Below, piece by piece: positions 15,192 to 23,322 of a DNA stretch of 64,000 nucleotides (the first letter of the stretch is position 1; each line of letters begins with the position of its first letter). Made by a program: the position numbers and the translations under genes. Origin of the DNA: an uncultured Clostridia bacterium (GTDB lineage Bacteria > Bacillota > Clostridia > Christensenellales > UBA1242); contig CAKVHF010000001.1 in the NCBI GenBank assembly GCA_934748015.1, positions 62,001 through 126,000 on the forward strand, in the 5' to 3' direction. The notes under the pieces were generated by a model that worked only from the letters and a program-made list of their open reading frames with translations, was not told the origin of the DNA and made no database searches.

Positions 15192-16157
15192 ATGAAATTT
15201 GAGGAATTGAAAAAAAGTCTTGCAGATAGCAAGAGTAAGAACTATATCATAGCGGGTAAAGATTTGTTTCTATGTGACAATGCATATAGACTGATTTTTG
15301 ATTCGCTTAATATAGAGATGAGGGAATTGAACGAAATCAAGTTCGCAAGTGCGGAAGTTGATTTTATCGATGTTGTGTCTGCTCTTAACTCGCCAGCGGT
15401 GTTTTCGGATAACAAGATTGTTTTGGTTGACATGACTAACAAATTTAACAAGTACAAGAACATTGATGCACTTAATAAGTATTTGGATGCAAATGATTAT
15501 ATTAACACTTTGGTTGTTAGGGTAGGTGATAATGCTGACGGATTGAAAGGCGTTAACACCAAGGCGTTTACTCAGGTGGAATGTAATGAGTTGCCAAGGG
15601 ATGTTGCTATTAAATTACTTACTATCGAGGCAAAGAAGATGGGAAGGACTATTACACCCGAGGCGGTATCAATGGTTCTGGATTATACCAACAGTGACCT
15701 TATGTATGCGATCAACGAGATTAACAAGTTGTCCAATTACTCTAGCAGTCAGATAGTGGCAGGGGATGTAGATACACTCACAGCCAAGGGTATTGATTAT
15801 AAGATTTATGAATTAACAGAGGCTTTGGCTAAGAAGAATGTGTCCAAGGTGTATGAGATACTTGGCGACCTAAAGCATAAGAAAAACGGTTATCAGGGTT
15901 TGCTAGCGCTGATATATTCGCATTTCCGTAGACTTCTTCATATCGCTATAACGAAATTGAGTTTTGCCGAGTATGCTGAGATTTTTGGCATCAAGGAGTA
16001 TGCGGTTAAGAAATCTGCCGAGCAGGCATATATGTTTAAGCCTAAGAAGTTGAAAGAAATCAACGACATGTGTATGGATCTAGAATATCAGTTGAAAACA
16101 AGCCAAATCACCCCAGTTAATGCGGTGGAGATGCTTGTGCTTAATATACTATCTTAA
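15192..16157 (+). CDS. holA: DNA polymerase III subunit delta
   Basis: HolA (321 residues, normal length) is the clamp-loader subunit that opens the sliding clamp. It has the AAA+-like fold without a working ATP site. The N-terminal 'YIIAGKDLFLCDNA' (residues about 16-29) matches the family's 'YLIYGEDEYL' region. The middle and C-terminal parts are helical with typical 'ELTEALAKKNV', 'LLALIYSHFRRLL' and 'SQITPVNAVEMLV' pieces. An AGAAGGA site precedes the ATG. The comEC-holA order is common in Firmicutes, usually followed by rpsT, which is absent here; a terminator follows instead. Confidence 0.92.
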   Translation: MKFEELKKSLADSKSKNYIIAGKDLFLCDNAYRLIFDSLNIEMRELNEIKFASAEVDFIDVVSALNSPAVFSDNKIVLVDMTNKFNKYKNIDALNKYLDANDYINTLVVRVGDNADGLKGVNTKAFTQVECNELPRDVAIKLLTIEAKKMGRTITPEAVSMVLDYTNSDLMYAINEINKLSNYSSSQIVAGDVDTLTAKGIDYKIYELTEALAKKNVSKVYEILGDLKHKKNGYQGLLALIYSHFRRLLHIAITKLSFAEYAEIFGIKEYAVKKSAEQAYMFKPKKLKEINDMCMDLEYQLKTSQITPVNAVEMLVLNILS

Positions 16158-16201
16158 AAATAAAAAACTTAAAAATTCAATCAAGAAGACAAACATAAAG
16201 G

Positions 16202-16252
16202 CAATCTATGACTAAAAAATGATAATAATCTAGTCATAAATTGTTTTTTTTT
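16202..16252 (+). terminator. intrinsic terminator after holA
   Basis: CAATcTATGACTA (16202-16214) pairs with TAGTCATAaATTG (16231-16243) with one internal mismatch, followed by nine T residues. It separates holA from the ribosomal cluster. The stretch 16253-16467 is AT-rich with no gene or clear signal. Confidence 0.8.
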
Positions 16253-16467
16253 GAAAAAACTTTTTAAAATTTTCAATTTGCTATTGCTTTTTTCCTTATT
16301 ATATATTATATTATATGTGTTATAATTTTTCATTAATATATGATGAGATTTTGCGAGATTGCCAAGCACAGCAGAGGGATGGCAATTGATAAAAATAGGA
16401 TACAGATATTGTCTAGTTTTCTATTTTGCAATAATTTGAAAAAATTTAAGAAATTTTGGAAAAACCA

Positions 16468-16496
16468 TTGACATAGATGCAAAAATTAGATAAACT
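16468..16496 (+). promoter_or_regulatory. promoter of the S10 ribosomal operon
   Basis: TTGACA (16468-16473) is a perfect -35. After a 17-base spacer, TAAACT (16491-16496) is a 4/6 -10. The predicted start is near 16503, about 263 bases before rpsJ. A TATAAT at 16507-16512 lies too far from the -35 to pair with it. Confidence 0.6.
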
Positions 16497-16502
16497 AGTA
16501 AA

Positions 16503-16765
16503 GCTGTATAATTTATCCTTGTGTGAGGTTACTTATTTATGCCAAAAAATAAGATAGTTCATGGCAAGGTGTAAGATAAGTGTTTGCACTAGATTGCAGA
16601 CGACTAAATTTCGTTTAACAATATATTTTCATGCAGCGATTTTTTTAAGCATTTGCCTTGATACACCCGGAGCAGTGTTTAAATATATATAAGTTAAACA
16701 TAACTCGTTATGAGTAGAAATTTAGGTAAATTAATTTTAATATATTTCTAAAGGAGAAAAAATTA
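16503..16765 (+). promoter_or_regulatory. untranslated leader of the S10 operon
   Basis: About 263 bases separate the predicted transcription start from rpsJ and contain no gene. The hairpin CTTATTT/AAATAAG (16532-16538 with 16547-16553) is clear, and further weaker pairings are possible. Long leaders before rpsJ are known sites of autogenous control (L4 in enterobacteria). I see no sequence match that would name the regulator here. The leader ends in AAAGGAG before the rpsJ ATG. Confidence 0.45.
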
Positions 16766-17074
16766 ATGGCAACACAAAAAATTAGAGTTAAATTAAAAGC
16801 TTTTGACCACAGCCTAATTGATGTAGCTAGCAAGAGAATTGCTGATACAGCTTTGAGATTTGGTGCTAAGATTAGTGGTCCAATTCCACTACCAACTGAA
16901 AAAGAGGTAGTTACTATCATTCGTTCACCACACAAATACAAGGACAGTCGTGAACAATTTGAAATGAGAACACACAAGAGAATAATTGATATCTATAGTC
17001 CTTCAGCTAAGGCAGTTGATGCTTTGATGAAATTGGATTTGCCTGCAGGTGTTGATATCAATATTAAGCTTTAA
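16766..17074 (+). CDS. rpsJ: 30S ribosomal protein S10
   Basis: S10 (102 residues) sits in the head of the small subunit and, in other bacteria, also joins NusB in antitermination. The N-terminus 'KIRVKLKAFDHSLID', the loop 'GPIPLPTEKEVVTI' and the C-terminal 'RIIDIYSPSAKAVDALMKLDLPAGV' parts match the family, and length is normal. It is the first gene of a 23-gene run through rpmJ on one strand with short gaps. An AAAGGAG site lies upstream, and rplC follows after 24 bases. rpsL-rpsG-fusA-tuf, which often precede rpsJ, are not in the window. Confidence 0.98.
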   Translation: MATQKIRVKLKAFDHSLIDVASKRIADTALRFGAKISGPIPLPTEKEVVTIIRSPHKYKDSREQFEMRTHKRIIDIYSPSAKAVDALMKLDLPAGVDINIKL

Positions 17075-17098
17075 TTATTGTAGGAGGAGATTAATATT

Positions 17099-17731
17099 AT
17101 GAAGAAAGCAATTTTAGGTAAAAAACTTGGTATGACTCAAATATTTGGCAGTGATGGCTTAGTAGTTCCTGTTACAGTAGTTGAGGCTGGTCCATGTTTC
17201 GTTACACAAGTTAAGACCGTTGAAAACGATGGTTACAATGCAGTTCAGTTGGCTTATGGCGATGTTAAAGAGAATGCTCTTAACAAACCAAGACTTGGAC
17301 AATTACAGAAAGCAAATGTTTCTGCTAAGAAGTATTTGAAAGAATTTAAACTAGATGGTACATACTCTTTGGGTGACGAGATCAATTGTTCCGTTTTCGA
17401 AGAAGGCGACATGGTTGACGTTTCTGGTGTTTCTAAGGGTCATGGTTATACTGGTACTATTAAGAAGTGGAACTTCCAAAGACACAGAATGACTCACGGT
17501 AACGGTCCAGTTCACAGACACGTTGGTTCTATCGGTGCTAACACTTTCCCAGCTAAAGTATTTAAGGGTAAGAAGATGGCAGGTAGATGGGGTAGCGAAA
17601 ATGTTACTATCCAAAATCTTAAAGTAGTTAAAGTAGATGCTGAGAGAAATATCTTGTTGATAAAAGGTGCAATTCCTGGATCAAAGGGTAGCCTAGTATC
17701 TATCAAAAATGCCGTAAAGGTAAATGCATAA
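17099..17731 (+). CDS. rplC: 50S ribosomal protein L3
   Basis: L3 (210 residues) is an early assembly protein whose long loop reaches the peptidyl-transferase centre. The family features are the N-terminal 'GKKLGMTQIF', the central 'SKGHGYTGTIKKWNF' and the loop 'MTHGNGPVHRHVGSIG' near residues 131-146. The glutamine of 'NFQRH' aligns with the residue methylated by PrmB in enterobacteria. An AGGAGGAG site precedes the start, and rplD follows after 14 bases. Confidence 0.98.
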   Translation: MKKAILGKKLGMTQIFGSDGLVVPVTVVEAGPCFVTQVKTVENDGYNAVQLAYGDVKENALNKPRLGQLQKANVSAKKYLKEFKLDGTYSLGDEINCSVFEEGDMVDVSGVSKGHGYTGTIKKWNFQRHRMTHGNGPVHRHVGSIGANTFPAKVFKGKKMAGRWGSENVTIQNLKVVKVDAERNILLIKGAIPGSKGSLVSIKNAVKVNA

Positions 17732-17745
17732 GGGGGAATTAGGCA

Positions 17746-18375
17746 ATGGCAAGTATTAAAATATACAATATGCTAGGTGAAGAGACAGGCTCAACTCTAT
17801 CTCTTAAGAAAGAAGTTTTTGGTGCAGAATACAACGAAGCTTTGATTCACCAAGTAGTAGTTGCTTATTTAGCAAACAACAGACAAGGTACTAAGAGTGC
17901 ATTGACTCGTTCTGAAGTTAGAGGTCATGCTAAGAAACCTTGGAGACAAAAAGGAACTGGTAGAGCTAGACAAGGTTCAACTAAGGGTCCACAATGGAGA
18001 GGTGGTGGTATCGTGTTCGCACCTAAGCCAAGAGACTTCTCTAAGAAAGTTAATAAAGAAGCTAAGAGAAACGCTTTCATCAGTGCTATCAGTGCTAAGT
18101 TGAAAGACAAAGAGATCATTGTTATCGACAATATCGATCTTAAAGATTACAAGACTAAGAACTTGGTTAAAGTAGTTGACGCTCTTAAACTTGACAAAAC
18201 AGCTATTTTCGTAACAAAAGAGAATAACGAGAATTTGATCAAAGCTTCTGGCAACCTAGAGAATATCGATGTAACAACTGCTGATATCCTAAATGTTTAT
18301 GATATCGTATGTTGCGACAAATTGGTTCTTACAGTTGATGCAATAAAAGAAATACAGGAGGCTTATGTTAAATAA
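17746..18375 (+). CDS. rplD: 50S ribosomal protein L4
   Basis: L4 (209 residues) binds domain I of 23S rRNA, and its extended loop lines the exit tunnel. The loop is clear: 'RGHAKKPWRQKGTGRARQG' near residues 64-82, followed by 'PQWRGGGIVFAPKPRDF'. In enterobacteria L4 represses its own operon; whether it does so here through the long rpsJ leader is untested. The stop codon overlaps the rplW start by one base (TAATG), suggesting coupled translation. Confidence 0.98.
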   Translation: MASIKIYNMLGEETGSTLSLKKEVFGAEYNEALIHQVVVAYLANNRQGTKSALTRSEVRGHAKKPWRQKGTGRARQGSTKGPQWRGGGIVFAPKPRDFSKKVNKEAKRNAFISAISAKLKDKEIIVIDNIDLKDYKTKNLVKVVDALKLDKTAIFVTKENNENLIKASGNLENIDVTTADILNVYDIVCCDKLVLTVDAIKEIQEAYVK

Positions 18376-18665
18376 TGAAAGCTTACGATATTATTATTAA
18401 ACCTATTTTGAGTGAAAAGAGTTATGCAGATATTGCTAACAAGAAATACACTTTTCTAGTTGCTAAGAACACTAACAAGATTGAAGTTAGACAAGCTATC
18501 GAAGAAATCTTTGGTGTTAAAGTTGCATCAGTTAACATTGCAAATGTTCATGGAAAATTAAAGAGACAAGGAAAATCACAAGGTTACACTTCAGATTACA
18601 AAAAAGCTTATGTTCAACTAAAAGAGGACAGCAAAGCTATTGAGTTCTTTGAGAGTTTGGCTTAG
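18375..18665 (+). CDS. rplW: 50S ribosomal protein L23
   Basis: L23 (96 residues) lies at the exit of the polypeptide tunnel and docks trigger factor, SRP and the SecYEG translocon. The sequence shows 'IIKPILSEKSYADIANKKYTF' split over residues 6-27 and 'HGKLKRQGKSQGYTSDYKKAYV' split over 55-76, both typical. The length fits the short bacterial form. It overlaps rplD by one base, and rplB follows after 18 bases with an AAGGAGG site. Confidence 0.97.
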   Translation: MKAYDIIIKPILSEKSYADIANKKYTFLVAKNTNKIEVRQAIEEIFGVKVASVNIANVHGKLKRQGKSQGYTSDYKKAYVQLKEDSKAIEFFESLA

Positions 18666-18683
18666 GAGTAAGGAGGAAAGATA

Positions 18684-19511
18684 ATGGCTATTAAAACATA
18701 CAAACCTACATCTGCTGCTAGAAGATTTTATACTACAGCATCTTATGATGAAGTAACCAAATTCGAACCTGAGAAATCTCTACTTGCACCTAAGAAGAAG
18801 ACTGCTGGTAGAAATAACCAAGGTAAGATCACTGTTAGACACATTGGTGGCGGTAACAGAGTTAAATACAGAATTATTGATTTCAAAAGAAACAAGGACG
18901 GTATTCCTGCTAAAGTTGTTGGCATCGAGTACGATCCAAATAGATCAGCTTACATTGCACTTATTATGTATGCTGACGGCGTAAAGAATTATATCATTGC
19001 ACCTAAGGGACTAAATGTAGGTGACACCATTATGAGTGGTGCTACTGCAGAGATCAAAGTAGGTAACTGCTTGGAACTAAAGGATATGCCAGTTGGTGCA
19101 GTTATCCACAATATCGAGTTGAACCCAGGTTGTGGTGCTCAAATCGTTAGATCTGCTGGTATGGAAGCTAGATTGATGGCTAAAGAGGGCAGATATGCAA
19201 CAATCAAATTGCCTAGTGGCGAAACAAGAAAAGTTCTATCTAATTGCCGTGCTACAATCGGTACAGTTGGTAACATCGAGCACGAGATTGTATCTCTAGG
19301 TAAGGCTGGTAGAGTTAGACATATGGGAACTAGACCTACTGTAAGAGGTAGTGTTATGAACCCTAACGATCACCCTCATGGTGGTGGTGAAGGTAAGAGC
19401 CCAGTAGGTAGAAAATCACCTCTTACTCCTTGGGGCAAACCTGCATTGGGTAAGAAGACAAGAAATACTAAGAAGCATAGCAATAAACTTATTGTTAGCC
19501 GTGCTAAGTAG
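18684..19511 (+). CDS. rplB: 50S ribosomal protein L2
   Basis: L2 (275 residues) is one of the most conserved proteins of the large subunit and is needed for subunit joining and peptidyl transfer. 'GRNNQGKITVRHIGGGNRVKYR' is split over residues 42-63, and 'GTRPTVRGSVMNPNDHPHGG' is near 213-232 with the conserved histidine. The basic C-terminus 'GKKTRNTKKHSNKLIV' is as expected. A strong AAGGAGG site precedes the ATG. rpsS starts nine bases after the stop, with its ribosome binding site built on the stop codon. Confidence 0.98.
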   Translation: MAIKTYKPTSAARRFYTTASYDEVTKFEPEKSLLAPKKKTAGRNNQGKITVRHIGGGNRVKYRIIDFKRNKDGIPAKVVGIEYDPNRSAYIALIMYADGVKNYIIAPKGLNVGDTIMSGATAEIKVGNCLELKDMPVGAVIHNIELNPGCGAQIVRSAGMEARLMAKEGRYATIKLPSGETRKVLSNCRATIGTVGNIEHEIVSLGKAGRVRHMGTRPTVRGSVMNPNDHPHGGGEGKSPVGRKSPLTPWGKPALGKKTRNTKKHSNKLIVSRAK

Positions 19512-19520
19512 GAGTGAATC

Positions 19521-19802
19521 ATGAGTAGAAGTTTAAAGAAAAAACCTTATGTAGAAGAAAGATTAATGCAAAGAGTTTTGAAATTAAATAGCGAAGGTAA
19601 GAAACAAGTTTTGAAGACTTGGAGCAGATCATCAACTATTTATCCAGAATTCGTTGGTCACACAATCGCAGTTCACAATGGTATCAAACATATTCCTGTA
19701 TACTGTACAATTGATATGATTGGTCACAAACTTGGTGAATTTGCACCTACTAGAACCTTTAGAGGTCATGGTAGTGATAAAAAAACTAAGGGCAAAAAAT
19801 AG
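19521..19802 (+). CDS. rpsS: 30S ribosomal protein S19
   Basis: S19 (93 residues) sits in the head of the small subunit with S13 and contacts the A-site finger. The core 'SRSLKKKPYVEERLM' (residues 2-16), 'WSRSSTIYPEFVGHTIAVHNG' (split over 36-56) and the C-terminal 'GEFAPTRTFRGHG' are diagnostic. A TAGGAG site overlaps the rplB stop codon, and rplV follows after 12 bases. Confidence 0.98.
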   Translation: MSRSLKKKPYVEERLMQRVLKLNSEGKKQVLKTWSRSSTIYPEFVGHTIAVHNGIKHIPVYCTIDMIGHKLGEFAPTRTFRGHGSDKKTKGKK

Positions 19803-19814
19803 GAGATAATCGAA

Positions 19815-20207
19815 ATGGCAAAAAGAGTTAAAGAAAAAACTGCTAAGAGAAGAGAAAATAAAGATACTAGACCTTTTGCTACTGCTAGATATGTACGTAT
19901 GGGTGCATCTAAGGCTAAGAGAGTTCTAGATCTTATCAAAGGCAAATCTTTTGTTGAAGCTTGTGCAATTTTGGATACAACTCCTAGCACTGCTAGTTTA
20001 GTTGTTAAAAAAGTTTTGGTTTCTGCCGGTGCCAATGCTGAAAACAATAAAGGTTTAAGTAGAGATTTACTATATGTATCAGAAGCTTATGCTAACCAAG
20101 GTCCATCTTTCAAGAGAGTTTCATTCCGTGGAAGAGGTGGAGTTGATACAATCATTAAGAGAACTTGTCACATCACTATAATACTAGACAGTTCTAAACA
20201 AAACTAA
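19815..20207 (+). CDS. rplV: 50S ribosomal protein L22
   Basis: L22 (130 residues) has a beta-hairpin that reaches into the exit tunnel next to L4 and affects macrolide sensitivity. 'ATARYVRMGASKAKRVLDLIKGKS' is split over residues 23-46, 'SAGANAENN' is in the middle and 'RGRGGVDTIIKRTCHITI' is near 107-124. The N-terminal extension of about 20 Lys/Glu/Arg-rich residues is longer than in E. coli but common in Firmicutes. The start follows AGGAGATAAT. Confidence 0.97.
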   Translation: MAKRVKEKTAKRRENKDTRPFATARYVRMGASKAKRVLDLIKGKSFVEACAILDTTPSTASLVVKKVLVSAGANAENNKGLSRDLLYVSEAYANQGPSFKRVSFRGRGGVDTIIKRTCHITIILDSSKQN

Positions 20208-20227
20208 TAAGGAGGATTTGAAGCAAA

Positions 20228-20911
20228 ATGGGACAAAAAGTTAATCCACACGGCTTTAGAGTTGGTGTTAATAAAGATTGGAGTTCTTCTTGGATTGCAA
20301 ATAAAAAAGAATTCTCCGAATATCTATTAGAAGATAACAAAATTAGAAAATATATTAACAAGAAACATGCTGGTTCTTCTGTATCTGATATTAAGATCGA
20401 CAGAACTGCTAACAAAGTTAATATCGATATCTACACAGCTAGACCAGGTGTTATCATCGGTGCTAAGGGTGCAGGTGTTGAAGAATTAAAGAATGATATT
20501 GCTAAATTGGTTAACGGCAAGTACGTTAATATCAATATCAAAGAAGTTAAGAAACCTGATTTGGATGCTAACATAGTTGCACAAACAGTTGCTCAACAAC
20601 TAGAGAAGAGAATGAGCTTCCGTAGAGCAATGAAGATGGCTATGCAAAGAGTTATGAGAGCAGGTGCTAAGGGTTGTAAAGTAATGGTAAGTGGTAGACT
20701 AGATGGTGCCGAAATCGCTAGAAGCGAGCATTATCACGAAGGTAGACTTCCTCTACACACTCTAAGAGCTGATATCGACTATGCAACTTGCGAAGCTCAC
20801 ACTACATTTGGTGTTATTGGCGTTAAGGTATGGATCTGCAAGGGCGAAATCCTTAATAAAAAAGTTGTTGCACCTCAAGAAGACACAGTTGTTGAAGGAG
20901 GACAAGAATAA
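20228..20911 (+). CDS. rpsC: 30S ribosomal protein S3
   Basis: S3 (227 residues) forms part of the mRNA entry tunnel and helicase site of the small subunit. The N-terminus 'GQKVNPHGFRVGVNKDW' is canonical. The KH domain GxxG loop is 'IIGAKGAGVEELK' near residues 76-88, and 'GCKVMVSGRLDGAEIARSE' is near 155-173. An AAGGAGG site precedes the ATG. The 3' end overlaps rplP by one base, and its GGAGG there serves as the rplP ribosome binding site. Confidence 0.98.
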   Translation: MGQKVNPHGFRVGVNKDWSSSWIANKKEFSEYLLEDNKIRKYINKKHAGSSVSDIKIDRTANKVNIDIYTARPGVIIGAKGAGVEELKNDIAKLVNGKYVNINIKEVKKPDLDANIVAQTVAQQLEKRMSFRRAMKMAMQRVMRAGAKGCKVMVSGRLDGAEIARSEHYHEGRLPLHTLRADIDYATCEAHTTFGVIGVKVWICKGEILNKKVVAPQEDTVVEGGQE

Positions 20912-21348
20912 TGTTATTAATGCCTAGAAGAATTAAAAGAAGAAAACAATTTAGAGGAAGATTGACTGGTAAGGCTACTAGAGGTAACAAGATCGCTTAC
21001 GGCGAATATGGTCTAGTTGCTATGGAGCCATGCTGGCTTACTACTAACCAAGTAGAAGCAGCCCGTGTAGCTATCAATAGATACACTAAGCGTGGTGGTA
21101 AGGTTTGGATCAACATCTTCCCAAATAAACCAGTTACAAAGAGACCTGCTGATACTCGTATGGGTAAAGGTAAAGGTAACCCAGAATATTGGGTAGTTAC
21201 TATTAAGCCAGGCAGAGTACTATTTGAACTTGGTGGAGTTACCGAAGAACAAGCTAGAGAGGCTATGAGACTTGCTGCATACAAGTTGCCTATCAAGACT
21301 AAGTTCGTTAAGAAGGGTGAAGAAATACAAGAAGGTGGTATTGTTTAA
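20911..21348 (+). CDS. rplP: 50S ribosomal protein L16
   Basis: L16 (145 residues) helps place A-site tRNA and is essential for late large-subunit assembly. 'MLLMPRRIKRRKQFRG' starts the protein, with 'GLVAMEPCWLTTNQVEAARV' near residues 31-50 and 'PADTRMGKGKGNPEYWV' near 77-93. The start at 20911 is supported by a GGAGG site in rpsC and by the family's usual first residues. The gene overlaps both neighbours by one base. Confidence 0.98.
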   Translation: MLLMPRRIKRRKQFRGRLTGKATRGNKIAYGEYGLVAMEPCWLTTNQVEAARVAINRYTKRGGKVWINIFPNKPVTKRPADTRMGKGKGNPEYWVVTIKPGRVLFELGGVTEEQAREAMRLAAYKLPIKTKFVKKGEEIQEGGIV

Positions 21349-21554
21349 TGAAAGCTAAAGATTTTAAAGAAATGACAAACGAAGAACTAAACAAGAAGTT
21401 GAAAGAACTTAAGCAAGAATTGTTCAATCTTCGTTTCTCTAATGCAACCGGACAATTGACAAACCCAATGCAGATTAATGCCTGCAAAAAAGACATTGCA
21501 AGAGTTAAAACAGTATTAACTGAAAGAGAATTAAACAAAAAGGTTAATGCTTAA
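21348..21554 (+). CDS. rpmC: 50S ribosomal protein L29
   Basis: L29 (68 residues) is a two-helix protein next to L23 at the tunnel exit and contributes to the docking site for trigger factor and SRP. 'MKAKDFKEMTNEELNKKLKE' and 'QELFNLRFSNATGQLTNPM' match the family, and the helix-turn-helix pattern is clear. The start overlaps the rplP stop (TAATG). rpsQ follows after 18 bases with a GGGGGAAGAG site. Confidence 0.96.
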   Translation: MKAKDFKEMTNEELNKKLKELKQELFNLRFSNATGQLTNPMQINACKKDIARVKTVLTERELNKKVNA

Positions 21555-21572
21555 TAGCTGGGGGAAGAGTTT

Positions 21573-21839
21573 ATGGAAAATAATACAGAAAGAAATTTAA
21601 GAAGAACTAAGATTGGTGTTGTTACCAGTAACAAAATGGACAAAACTATTACAGTTTCAGTTGTTTCTAACAAAAGACATCCTTTGTACAGCAAAGTATA
21701 TAAGTCAACTAAGAAGTTTAAGGCTCATGATGAGAACAACGAGTGCAATATCGGTGATACTGTAGAAATTATGGAAACAAGACCACTTAGCAAAGACAAG
21801 TATTTCAGACTTGTAAGAATAATAGAAAGAGCAAAATAA
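21573..21839 (+). CDS. rpsQ: 30S ribosomal protein S17
   Basis: S17 (88 residues) is an OB-fold primary binder of 16S rRNA in the body of the small subunit. 'RNLRRTKIGVVTSNKMDKTI' (residues 7-26) and the end 'GDTVEIMETRPLSKDKYFRL' are diagnostic. The first few residues (MENNTE) form a short acidic extension. rplN follows after 13 bases with an AAGGAG site that overlaps the stop codon region. Confidence 0.97.
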   Translation: MENNTERNLRRTKIGVVTSNKMDKTITVSVVSNKRHPLYSKVYKSTKKFKAHDENNECNIGDTVEIMETRPLSKDKYFRLVRIIERAK

Positions 21840-21852
21840 GGAGTAAAGGATT

Positions 21853-22221
21853 ATGGTACAACCTCAAACAATACTAAAAGTTGCTGATAATAGCGGTGCT
21901 AAGAAAATCATGTGTATTAGAATTTTGGGTGGTTCATTTAGAAGAAGCGGTAGTGTTGGTGACATCATTATTGCATCTGTTAAATCTGCTACTCCAGGCG
22001 GTGCTGTTAAGAAAGGCGATGTTGTAAAAGCTGTTATCGTAAGAACTAACAAGAGCGTTTCAAGACCAGATGGTTCTTATATCAAATTTGATGATAACGC
22101 AGCAGTTATTATTGATAACCAAAAGATGCCTAAAGGTACTCGTATCTTTGGACCTATCGCAAGAGAATTAAGAGACAAAGGCTTTATGAAAATAATTTCA
22201 TTGGCTCCAGAAGTGTTATAA
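21853..22221 (+). CDS. rplN: 50S ribosomal protein L14
   Basis: L14 (122 residues, exactly the usual length) sits at the subunit interface, forms bridge B8 with 16S rRNA and is the target of the silencing factor RsfS. 'MVQPQTILKVADNSGAKKIM' opens the protein, and 'ATPGGAVKKGDVVKAVIVRT' near 57-76 and 'TRIFGPIARELRDKGFMKI' near 98-116 follow. This is the first gene of what would be the spc operon, but no separate promoter or long gap marks the boundary with rpsQ. Confidence 0.98.
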   Translation: MVQPQTILKVADNSGAKKIMCIRILGGSFRRSGSVGDIIIASVKSATPGGAVKKGDVVKAVIVRTNKSVSRPDGSYIKFDDNAAVIIDNQKMPKGTRIFGPIARELRDKGFMKIISLAPEVL

Positions 22222-22239
22222 AAGGAAGGTAATTAATAT

Positions 22240-22740
22240 ATGTCATTACATGTAAAGAAAGGTGATAACGTAGTTGTTATCGCTGGTAAAGATAAGAACA
22301 AAACTGGTAATATTATTTCTGCTAACCCATCTGATAACACTGTTGTTGTTGCTGGTGTTAACATTATTGCTAAACATCAAAAACCTAAGAAAGCCGGTGA
22401 AAAAGGTGGCATTATGAAGCACGAAGGCAAAATTGATGCTTCTAATGTACAAATTATTTGCCCAGCATGTGGCAAGGCAACAAGAGTTGCTAACAAGTTG
22501 GATGGAGATAAGAAGATCAGAACTTGTAAGAAGTGCGGTGCTTCTCTAGATGTTAAAGTTGCTAAAGAGACTAAGAAAGCTACTGCTACTAAAGAAACTA
22601 CTAAGGCTGCAACTACTAAGAAGACAGCTACAACTAAGAAAGCTACTGCTACTAAGGAAGTAGAGAAAAAGACTGCTACTAAGTCAACTACTACTAAGAC
22701 AGCAGCTAAGAAAACAACTAAGAAAAGTGATAAGGAATAG
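22240..22740 (+). CDS. rplX: 50S ribosomal protein L24 with zinc ribbon and long Lys/Thr/Ala tail
   Basis: L24 is an assembly initiator for the large subunit. The core is normal: a KOW domain ('VKKGDNVVVIAGKDKNKTG', residues 5-23) and a C-terminal zinc ribbon with Cys74-x2-Cys77 and Cys96-x2-Cys99. At 166 residues it is about 60 longer than usual. Residues 104-166 form a low-complexity tail of Lys, Thr and Ala made of repeated TKK/ATKE-like units. The tail is in frame, uses the same codons as the core and ends at a proper stop, so it is not a frameshift product. rplE follows 11 bases later, with its ribosome binding site on the rplX stop. Confidence 0.95.
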   Translation: MSLHVKKGDNVVVIAGKDKNKTGNIISANPSDNTVVVAGVNIIAKHQKPKKAGEKGGIMKHEGKIDASNVQIICPACGKATRVANKLDGDKKIRTCKKCGASLDVKVAKETKKATATKETTKAATTKKTATTKKATATKEVEKKTATKSTTTKTAAKKTTKKSDKE

Positions 22741-22751
22741 GAGGAATAAAG

Positions 22752-23306
22752 ATGGCAAAAGAAGTAAATAGATTAGTAGAAAAATACAACAAAGTCGTTG
22801 TTCCTGCTATTATGAAAGAGAAAGGTTATACTAACGTATACCAAGTTCCTAAGATCGAGAAGATCGTTGTTAACAGAGGTCTTGGTGATTGCAAAGACAA
22901 TGCTCAGAGCTTCAACAAAGCTGTTGACGAACTTATGATTATCACTGGACAGAAGCCAATCGTTACTACTGCTAAGAAGTCTATTGCTAACTTCAAGGTT
23001 AGACAAGGTAACAAAATTGGTGCTAAGGTTACTCTTAGAGGAACTAAAATGTATGAGTTTTTAGATAAAATTATATCTATCGCTCTACCACGTGTTAGAG
23101 ACTTCCAAGGAATTTCTGACAAGGCGTTTGATGGTAGAGGTAACTATGCTCTTGGTCTTAAGGAACAATTGGTTTTCCCAGAGATTTCTTATGACAAGAT
23201 TGACAAGATCAGAGGTCTTGATATCGTTATAGTTACTACAGCTAAAAATGATGAGGATGCAAAGCTATTACTAGAATATATGGGTTTGCCTTTCAGAAAG
23301 AGATAG
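22752..23306 (+). CDS. rplE: 50S ribosomal protein L5
   Basis: L5 (184 residues) binds 5S rRNA and forms bridge B1b with S13. 'VPKIEKIVVNRGLGDCKDNA' near residues 34-53 and 'GQKPIVTTAKKSIANFKVRQG' (split over 67-87) are typical, as are 'LRGTKMYEFLDKII' and 'DFQGISDKAFDGRGNYALG'. The length is normal. A TAGGAGGA site overlaps the rplX stop, and rpsN follows after 16 bases. Confidence 0.98.
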   Translation: MAKEVNRLVEKYNKVVVPAIMKEKGYTNVYQVPKIEKIVVNRGLGDCKDNAQSFNKAVDELMIITGQKPIVTTAKKSIANFKVRQGNKIGAKVTLRGTKMYEFLDKIISIALPRVRDFQGISDKAFDGRGNYALGLKEQLVFPEISYDKIDKIRGLDIVIVTTAKNDEDAKLLLEYMGLPFRKR

Positions 23307-23322
23307 GAGGGAAGTATTTCGT

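Noticed and set aside
16507..16512. TATAAT as the -10 of the S10 promoter
   Set aside because: It lies 33 bases beyond the TTGACA, too far for one promoter. TAAACT at the 17-base spacing fits better.
22549..22740. The L24 tail as a frameshift artefact
   Set aside because: It is in frame with the core, uses the same codons, ends in a normal stop, and the rplE ribosome binding site sits on that stop as in its neighbours.
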